DNA of 64,000 nt, taken from Phyllobacterium trifolii (GTDB lineage: Bacteria; Pseudomonadota; Alphaproteobacteria; Rhizobiales; Rhizobiaceae). Where the stretch lies: positions 1 to 64,000 of the forward strand of contig NZ_JACHXN010000011.1 of assembly GCF_014192095.1 (NCBI RefSeq), in the 5' to 3' direction. Shown here in pieces: positions 58,131 through 64,000 of the stretch. How positions within the stretch are numbered: the stretch's first letter is position 1; each line of letters starts with the position of its first letter. The notes under the pieces were generated by a model. It saw only the letters and a list, made by a program, of their open reading frames with translations, ran no database searches and was not told where the DNA came from. Position numbers and translations under genes: made by a program.

Positions 58131-58877
58131 ATGGACGAACAAATATATCAGCGGCAATCGGTTCTCGCCGATCCAGGCCGTGCGCGCACCCAGTTCTGGG
58201 AAGGCTTCGCCAAAGGCCTGCCCATCATGATAGCTTCGGCGCCGTTCGGGCTGCTGTTTGGCGCGCTGGCAGTCGACAATGGGTTCACCGTTTTTCAGGC
58301 GGTGCTGATGAGCGCCGCGATTTTTGGCGGTGCAAGCCAGATGGTCGGCATCGAACTATTCGGCCACAATGTCCCTGCCTGGCTGATCGTCTTTTCCATT
58401 TTCGCCGTAAATTTCCGCCATGTGCTCTATTCGGCGGCGGTGGGGCGGCGTATTTGCCACTTCAAACCGCTCCAGAGCGCTCTCAGCTATTTCCTGTTGA
58501 CCGATCCTCAATATGCGGAAACCGAGAAGCGCGCGGAATCCGGGAAACCGGTGACCTTCATCTGGTACCTTGGCGTCGCCACGCCGATTTACGTGATGTG
58601 GGTCACAGAAGCCTGGATCGGGGGGTTGTTCGGCAATCTGATATCCGACCCGCATGCCCTTGGTATCGATATGCTGCTGCCGATCTATTTTCTTGGCTTG
58701 GTCATGGGGTTTCGCAAGCGCGATAACTGGGCGGCGATCGTCACCGCCAGCGCCGTAGTCTCAATCATTGCCTATAAGACGATTGGCTCGCCCTGGCATG
58801 TCAGTATTGGTGCTCTCGCTGGCATTCTGATGGCCGTGATTGTCGCCAAACCAGAAAAAGCGAAGGAGCGGAGCTGA
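58131..58877 (+). CDS. azlC: AzlC, branched-chain amino acid exporter subunit
   Basis: AzlC and AzlD form an inner-membrane exporter for branched-chain amino acids and analogues. The 248-residue protein has about seven helices and the family pattern GLPIMIASAPFGLLFGALAV (30-49), SAAIFGGASQMVGIELFG (about 64-81) and FAVNFRHVLYSAAVGRRI. Its stop overlaps the azlD start by one base. Confidence 0.92.
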   Translation: MDEQIYQRQSVLADPGRARTQFWEGFAKGLPIMIASAPFGLLFGALAVDNGFTVFQAVLMSAAIFGGASQMVGIELFGHNVPAWLIVFSIFAVNFRHVLYSAAVGRRICHFKPLQSALSYFLLTDPQYAETEKRAESGKPVTFIWYLGVATPIYVMWVTEAWIGGLFGNLISDPHALGIDMLLPIYFLGLVMGFRKRDNWAAIVTASAVVSIIAYKTIGSPWHVSIGALAGILMAVIVAKPEKAKERS

Positions 58878-59170
58878 TGTCCTCGATAACGTGGATCATA
58901 ATCGCCGGTGCAGTTCTGACGTTCCTGACGCGTATCGGCGGTCATCTGGTGCTGTCGCGCTTCGAGCGTATTCACCCTCGCGTTGAAGTCGCGCTCAATG
59001 CGGTGCCTGCCGCGGTTTTAACGACGCTTGTTGCCCCTGCCGCGGCAGAAGCCGACTGGCGCGGATTGATCGCGCTTGCCTTCGCCGGTCTTGTGGCGCT
59101 GCGCTTCAATGCGCTGACCATGTTTCTCGCTGGCGGAGCGGTGATCATCCTGCTGCGCCAGTTCTCCTGA
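58877..59170 (+). CDS. azlD: AzlD, branched-chain amino acid exporter subunit
   Basis: The 97-residue small membrane partner of AzlC has three or four helices (WIIIAGAVLTFLTRIGGHLV, VPAAVLTTLVAPAAAEA, LIALAFAGLVALRFNALTMF). It overlaps azlC by one base (TGATG). The next gene, on the other strand, ends 7 bp away. Confidence 0.9.
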   Translation: MSSITWIIIAGAVLTFLTRIGGHLVLSRFERIHPRVEVALNAVPAAVLTTLVAPAAAEADWRGLIALAFAGLVALRFNALTMFLAGGAVIILLRQFS

Positions 59171-59177
59171 CTACAAA

Positions 59178-61019
59178 CTAGCTCTCATGACCGAACGGCT
59201 CGGTCGCGCTGATCAGCCATTCGCGCGCCGGGCCATTGGTGTGCGGCAGCAGCGCTTCGCGGACCCGCGCGTGATAGGCGTCCAGCCAGATGAGCTCGTC
59301 CCGTATCAACAGACTGGTATCGATCAGCCGTCTGTCGATCGGGCAGAGCGTAATCGTCTCAAAGCCCATCATCGGGATATCGCCACCTTCCGGCACTCCC
59401 GGCTCTGTGACGATCAACAGGTTCTCGGTGCGGATGCCATAGCCGCCAGTGCCGGGCTTGTAATAGCCGGGCTCGTTGGAAAGGATCATACCGGGCAGCA
59501 ATTCGTGCACGCCGCGCTTCGAGATGCTCTGCGGCCCTTCGTGCACAGACAGGAATGAACCCACCCCGTGCCCGGTACCATGGCCATAATCATATCCCTG
59601 TTTCCACAGAGCGATGCGGGCAAGCACATCGATATCCATACCGCGCGTTCCTTTCGGAAAGCGCGCGGTGGAGATGGCAATCATGCCCTTGAGCACCAGT
59701 GTGAATTTGCGCTTCATATCATCCGACGGCTTGCCGACCGGCAGCGTGCGGGTGATGTCGGTCGTCCCGTCGCGATATTGGCCGCCGCTGTCGATCAGAT
59801 AAAGCTCACCGTCCTCCAAGGTGCGGTTTGAGGCTGTGCTGACACGGTAATGCGCAAAGGCTCCATTCGGTCCAGCACCTGAAATGCTGTCGAACGAGAG
59901 ATTTTCCAGCGGCATCTGGAAGCTCTCCGCCACAGTCTGACGGGTTTCTTCCAGTTTTGTTGCCGCGATGATCTCATCGATTGTCCCGGGCGCCTGGCTA
60001 TCGATCCAGGAAAGGAAGGATACCATTGCTACGCCGTCGCGCTCGTGCGATTTGCGCGCGCCTTCAAGTTCGACAGCGTTCTTGAGCGCTCGCGGCAACC
60101 GTGCTGGATCGAGCCCGTCCACGACTATTCCGCCGGCTTTTTCGATGATCAGACGCAGCTTTTCCGCTGTCAGCGCCGGATCGAGCATCACCGTCTTGCC
60201 CTCAGCGGCAAAGGCCGCAACGTCGCCCTCCAATGTTGAAGGGGCGCGCAAGGTTGAAAGCTGCGTGAGATAGGCTTCCGTTTCGATCGGCAGCTTGCGC
60301 TTGTCGATGAAAAGCAGCGGTTCGCCCGATGCCGGAATCAGCGCGAAGGCGAGGGGAAGGGGTGTGTTGCTGACATCATTGCCGCGAATATTGAAAGCCC
60401 AGGCGATAGAAGATGGATCCGTGAGGATCGTCGCATCGGCTTTGGCTTTGGTAACGGCACCGGCCAGTTCATGCAGCTTCTGGCTCGCCAGCTTGCCTGC
60501 GTATTTTTCCGGCTGGATCGTGACGGCTTCCAGCGGCGGGGCGGGCTGGTCATCCCAGATCATGTCGACCAGATTGTCTTTGACCGCAACGAGAGTGCCG
60601 CCGTTTTTCTCCAGAGCCTCGCGCAAAGATTTGGTTTCGCTGATCGTGTGCAGCCAGGGATCGAACCCAATGGTGAGCTTCTTGTCGACATTGCGCAGCC
60701 ACACTGGCGGCGGCGTATCGACAAGGCTTTCGACCGTGAAGACTTCAGGGTCGGTCTGCTCAGCTGCCTGCAGCGTATAGCGCCCGTCGACGAACAGATA
60801 GGCTTTGCTTTTCATGATCAGAGCAACGCCGGCAGAGCCGGTAAAACCCGTCAGCCAAGCCAGACGGCGGGCGCGGGCAGGCACGTATTCGCCCTGGTGT
60901 TCATCGGCGCGCGGCACAAGAAAACCATCGAGGCCAAGGTTTTCGAGTTCGGCGCGCAGCTTGGCGACACGGGGCCCTCCGGTAGCAGGATTGCTTGTGA
61001 CCTCAAACGACTGGAACAT
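59178..61019 (-). CDS. pepP: M24B Xaa-Pro aminopeptidase
   Basis: The enzyme removes an N-terminal residue that precedes proline, in the cytosol, with two metal ions. The 613-residue form has two creatinase-like N-terminal domains (1 to about 310) and a C-terminal pita-bread domain. Metal ligands are visible in LYLIDSGGQYRDGTTDITRT, GHGTGHGVGSFLSVHEGP and ILSNEPGYYKPG. The family start is MFQSFEVTSNPATGGPRVAK at ATG 61019. The frame is open 45 codons upstream, but that part does not look like the family. The symbol pepP is used loosely for this long form. Confidence 0.9.
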   Translation of the reverse strand: MFQSFEVTSNPATGGPRVAKLRAELENLGLDGFLVPRADEHQGEYVPARARRLAWLTGFTGSAGVALIMKSKAYLFVDGRYTLQAAEQTDPEVFTVESLVDTPPPVWLRNVDKKLTIGFDPWLHTISETKSLREALEKNGGTLVAVKDNLVDMIWDDQPAPPLEAVTIQPEKYAGKLASQKLHELAGAVTKAKADATILTDPSSIAWAFNIRGNDVSNTPLPLAFALIPASGEPLLFIDKRKLPIETEAYLTQLSTLRAPSTLEGDVAAFAAEGKTVMLDPALTAEKLRLIIEKAGGIVVDGLDPARLPRALKNAVELEGARKSHERDGVAMVSFLSWIDSQAPGTIDEIIAATKLEETRQTVAESFQMPLENLSFDSISGAGPNGAFAHYRVSTASNRTLEDGELYLIDSGGQYRDGTTDITRTLPVGKPSDDMKRKFTLVLKGMIAISTARFPKGTRGMDIDVLARIALWKQGYDYGHGTGHGVGSFLSVHEGPQSISKRGVHELLPGMILSNEPGYYKPGTGGYGIRTENLLIVTEPGVPEGGDIPMMGFETITLCPIDRRLIDTSLLIRDELIWLDAYHARVREALLPHTNGPAREWLISATEPFGHES

Positions 61020-61202
61020 GGGAATCTGGACCTCTTTGCTTAGCATACGACCCCAAATTTCTTCGATTTTTGAATAGAGGATCATGTGCCTGATGATTGG
61101 GTCGAAACCTAGCCTCCCGTTTTCACGCACGCAATGGAGGAGTGCATTTGGCAACCGATTTAATCGGGGTTCAGATGCTTGTCCTGAACGAACATTTGAT
61201 TG

Positions 61203-61924
61203 CTACCTTACCATCCAGCGTTCGAGCAAAGTGCGTGCGCCGTCTTTGATCGCTTTCCATTGCGAGAGCTTATCCTTTGCCAAGGAGCCCTGCACGGCAA
61301 GCTTCAAATCTCTGAAATAGAAAGTAAAGTCGCATCCGTCGCTGAGCTGAGGCATTCAAGAAGCGCTTCTTCTTCCACGTTCACATAAGTTTGGAGCCAA
61401 AAATCGAGAGGCGTAATTCGCGTCAACGCGCTCTCGAAAGGGATGCGTTCCTTGTACATGTCCATGATGAATTCAATGCTCGAGAACGGAAATCCCGGGG
61501 TATCCTTTCCGTCCGGAATGACTCGAACGTAGGGGACGAGAACAAGGTAAGACCCGTCCGGAGGGTCCAGTTCTCCAGGAGGCCAGCCATTGGCATAGAA
61601 TGCTTCTTTCTTCGAAGGAACGAGGGTCGGCATCCAGAATGCAAGTTCAAAACCTTCTCTTTCCGAATAACAGTTTACACGTTCCGGCGTCGGTCTGTAG
61701 CTCAAATACGCATAGGGAATGTTGAAAGCCTGCCCCCCACCTTCCAGGCGGCGAAAAACGAGATATGTGAGGTCCATATTCTCTTTTCTGTACCAAGCGG
61801 ACCTAATGTCACCTTCAGGCTTGCATGGGTAGTCTTCGGCTGCCAATGCAACGCTGCAAAAGGACGCAGTTCCGAACACGAGCATCATCAGCATACAGAG
61901 ACGGGCGGCCAGATTTTTCTGCAT
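61203..61924 (-). pseudogene. Secreted hypothetical protein, 3' frameshift
   Basis: The frame from ATG 61924 has a signal peptide (MQKNLAARLCMLMMLVFGTA, cleavage near ALAA) and a mature domain of about 170 residues (DYPCKPEGDIRSAWYRKENM, SYRPTPERVNCYSEREGFEL). It ends abruptly at 61304 after LLECLSSATDATLLS. In the neighbouring frame the same DNA reads DGCDFTFYFRDLKLAVQGSL and on to LLERWMVR, stop 61203. That text looks like the natural C-terminus, so a one-base shift near 61335-61345 is likely. The function is unknown; it would be periplasmic. It lies downstream, on the same strand, of an array of tandem paralogues. Confidence 0.55.
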
Positions 61925-62183
61925 TGGCTTCATCCAGAGGAAACCATAGTCTAAACGATGAACGCCGCACGGCAATGCGACGTTCGTCGTAAGATGCGTT
62001 CGGACCCATGCTAATCCGCATTCTGCCAGGGTGAAATTCGCCCTTCTTTTGGCGAATGTGGTAACGCGTGTTGATTTTGACCAGTCGGTTATGTTCTTGA
62101 GGTGCTTGCCCAGTCGTTCGATGGGAAAAAGGTGTGGGCTCCCTTAACAACTCCGGCTTAATGGAAAGCTCGTCTTGAGGAGC

Positions 62184-62836
62184 TTACAGCTCAATTGGAA
62201 AAGGCGTTGGTTTCCAATAGCCTGTCAGGCCAAGGGTTGCGATCGAGCTCGCCTGCTGCTTGCGCAGAAAAGTGATAAGGGCGCCTTGGTCTCGTTTCTT
62301 CAGGAGTTCGTAGTATGCCGGCAAATGATCGACCCAGCCCTTGGCGATAGCCGCATCCACAATGCAGACGGCCTCGTCGAGATCGCCTTTCGCTATGGCG
62401 ATATGGGCCATAAGTTTAAAATCAAAGGAAAAGGTATTGTGCGGCGGTGGCTCGTTCGACCGATAGGCCACAAAGTCGTCGATCGTGTTGACACGGCGCA
62501 GTTCAGGTAATGTTACCTCTTCAAGTGTATGGCGTAAGCGCTCAATCTCCTCGGGATCAAAAATGTTCCATGGCCCCCGCCCATTCTCGTAGAGCGGGCG
62601 TGCGCCATTCGTTGCCCAATTGCAATAGCGCAGGAATGTCAGGTCGATGACTGCCATGACGCTGAACAGATCGTCAAATATCGTGTTCCCAAGGCGGATG
62701 AAGCGCAGCACATGCCCACCGGCCTGACGACCAGGTGGCGACCAACGAGCGTCAGATCCTTATGACGATCAAGGATTGGCTCAACCAATCGTTCGACATC
62801 GTCCTGCGTGACAACGGGAAGCAAACTTGCCCTCAT
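62184..62836 (-). pseudogene. Tandem paralogue 2, frameshifted
   Basis: This copy begins at ATG 62836, overlapping the stop of paralogue 1 (ATGA). It reads TQDDVERLVEPILDRHKDLT and VGRHLVVRPVG, then loses the frame. From 62711 the other frame reads VLRFIRLGNTIFDDLFSVMA to KPTPFPIEL. Alignment with paralogue 1 (LVLKPVHNVLRFICID) shows that one base is missing near 62709-62713. The joined product would be about 217 residues, the same size as paralogue 1 (209). The family is not recognised: a mixed N-terminal domain, a middle LPELRRVNTIDDFVAY motif, and a C-terminal GDLDEAVCIVDAAIAKG repeat-like helix pair. Confidence 0.7.
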
Positions 62837-63462
62837 CCCTTCTCTAGTCCAAAAGGTTCGGGTTCAAAATATTTCGCCAGTTTGAGCGCCCCGATCGTGC
62901 GCATCTGCTGTTCGCGCAGGAGATCGAGAAGCGCGGTACGATCTCCTTGCTTCAAGGGCTCGTAGTATTTGGGTGTCCAGTTGATCTCGCGGCTGGCGAT
63001 GGCTGGCTCGACGATCGAAAGAGCTTTATCGAGATCGCCATTGGCAATTGCGATGAGGGCAAGACCGTTTGGACGAAGAGACGAACGATATAGCGATTTT
63101 ATGCTGTTGGTTTGGTAGGTCGCGAATTCGTCGATAGTGGTGACACGGCGCATTTCCGGCAGCGCTTCTTCAATCATTTGGCGCAGCAGTTTGAGCGACT
63201 CAGGGTAACGGATATCCCAATTTCCTCGATCGGCGGCAAGCCGCCAGCCGCCGCCAAGCGGCCAGTCACCCATATTGAAGAAGGTGAGGTTCATGCAGGT
63301 GCAGACCTCAAAGGCGTATACATTCGACCGGCGATCGATACAGATGAAGCGCAGAACATTGTGCACTGGTTTTAGTACCAACATACGTCCGACGAGCGCC
63401 AGATCATCATGGCGCTCAAGCAAGGGCATCATTGCCCGTTTTACATCGGCGATTGTTGTCAA
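62833..63462 (-). CDS. Tandem paralogue 1, family unknown
   Basis: The intact 209-residue copy has no signal peptide or membrane helix and should be cytosolic. Blocks shared with its neighbours are VKRAMMPLLERHDDLALVGR (7-26), LVLKPVHNVLRFI, LPEMRRVTTIDEFATYQTNS, IAIANGDLDKALSIVEPAIA and a C-terminal YFEPEPFGLEKG. The helix pair around GDLDKAL hints at a TPR-like fold. I cannot name the family. Tandem, diverged cytosolic copies are a pattern seen in immunity genes, but no toxin is in view. It overlaps paralogue 2 by four bases. Confidence 0.75.
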   Translation of the reverse strand: MTTIADVKRAMMPLLERHDDLALVGRMLVLKPVHNVLRFICIDRRSNVYAFEVCTCMNLTFFNMGDWPLGGGWRLAADRGNWDIRYPESLKLLRQMIEEALPEMRRVTTIDEFATYQTNSIKSLYRSSLRPNGLALIAIANGDLDKALSIVEPAIASREINWTPKYYEPLKQGDRTALLDLLREQQMRTIGALKLAKYFEPEPFGLEKG

Positions 63463-63713
63463 TCGATCAAATCCGGTTGGATGGGTATGACGAGAATTCG
63501 ATACTGCTGTCCAAAATTCTTATAAACTGACCGACCAATCTCTTTCATTCTTGCCGGAGTGAGACCGTTTTTTCCAGGCGATTGTCGTCATTCGAACGGC
63601 CTCATGCCGACGATAACGTTGCGGGCTCGCGATGGGTCGGCAATTAGCACCGTCGAAACACGCGTCTAGGATGATTGTGCAGGTATATTTTACTCAACTC
63701 CACTCCACGTTCC

Positions 63714-64000
63714 CTATAGCTCCAGCGGAAAGGGCGTTGGTTCCCAGACTTTGCCGTATTTCAGGTTTTTGACCGTTTTCGCTTCGAGCTCATGCAGGAT
63801 TCGCGCCAATTCCTGCCGGTCATGGGCCACCAGCGCCGGATAGAATGTAGGGTAGAACACGTCCATGGCCCGCCGAATTTCCATAGGGTTCATCAGCGGC
63901 GCGTCGACGATTTCGATTGCCTGATCGAGATCGCTGATGGCGACGGCCATGAGCAGCCGGGCATAGGGATAGACGCTCAATGGCATCGGATTGTTTTCGG
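63714..64000 (-). CDS. Tandem paralogue 3, cut by window edge
   Basis: Only the C-terminal part is inside the window, and the frame stays open to the right edge. It reads ENNPMPLSVYPYARLLMAVA, ISDLDQAIEIVDAPL, and ends KVWEPTPFPLEL, matching the C-termini of the other two copies (KPTPFPIEL, EPEPFGLEKG). The first ATG in view (63986) is internal, judging by the paralogues. About 250 bp with no gene separate it from paralogue 1. Confidence 0.7.
   Translation of the reverse strand, partial: ENNPMPLSVYPYARLLMAVAISDLDQAIEIVDAPLMNPMEIRRAMDVFYPTFYPALVAHDRQELARILHELEAKTVKNLKYGKVWEPTPFPLEL

Overview
The window is chromosomal DNA of an alphaproteobacterium of the order Hyphomicrobiales (Rhizobiales), most like Phyllobacteriaceae or Brucellaceae. 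This rests on the long FtsZ, ExoY, BtaA/BtaB, the rnpB-to-dcw order and the lpxC-bamD-recN-ligA order. The genus is not resolved. Gene density is high. I recognised no tRNA, rRNA, CRISPR array or intact insertion sequence.

Left part (1-25.2 kb), accessory and envelope genes. A secreted protein and a small broken gene are followed by a NarL-type two-component system. That system is flanked by two exported proteins with similar Gly/Asn-rich repeats. Next comes an exopolysaccharide locus: exoY faces a four-gene operon for an acyltransferase, two glycosyltransferases and an ABC exporter. A recurring dyad (ATCAGAC-TTTG-GTCTGAT type) lies upstream of several of these genes and could be a common operator. 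Then follow a hydrolase-like protein with its nucleophile serine replaced, the betaine-lipid genes btaA/btaB with PHO-box-like sites, an LtaS/MdoB-type phosphoglycerol transferase, a fused 5-oxoprolinase with a GNAT gene, a Pro-Ala lipoprotein, a TerB/DnaJ protein, an amidase, a lytic transglycosylase and the RNase P RNA.

Centre (25.2-50.6 kb), the cell-wall and division cluster. The order is mraZ-rsmH-ftsL-ftsI-murE-murF-mraY-murD-ftsW-murG-murC-murB-[hicA-hicB]-ddl-ftsQ-ftsA-ftsZ, then lpxC, bamD and recN. Together these make lipid II, build the divisome, and supply lipid A and outer-membrane assembly. Four in-phase CCCA (TGGG) repeats about 200 bp before mraZ look like the MraZ operator. 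A HicAB toxin-antitoxin pair splits murB from ddl. A 5'-truncated LysR gene and a tautomerase split lpxC from bamD.

Right part (50.6-64 kb). Between recN and ligA sits an AT-rich insert: a frameshifted gene with a phage Mu F-type motif and an unrecognised C-terminal domain (toxin-like), facing a small membrane protein. After ligA come a DUF2461 protein, a TonB-dependent haem/transferrin-type receptor with a possible iron box, a 156-bp inverted repeat, a cupin, the AzlC/AzlD exporter and an M24B aminopeptidase. The right edge holds three tandem paralogues of an unrecognised family plus a secreted protein; one paralogue and the secreted protein are frameshifted. This array and the recN-ligA insert are the best candidates for an undescribed conflict (toxin/immunity-like) system, but that is inference.

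Four genes across the window each look broken by a single base. This may be real decay or a base-calling problem in the assembly.
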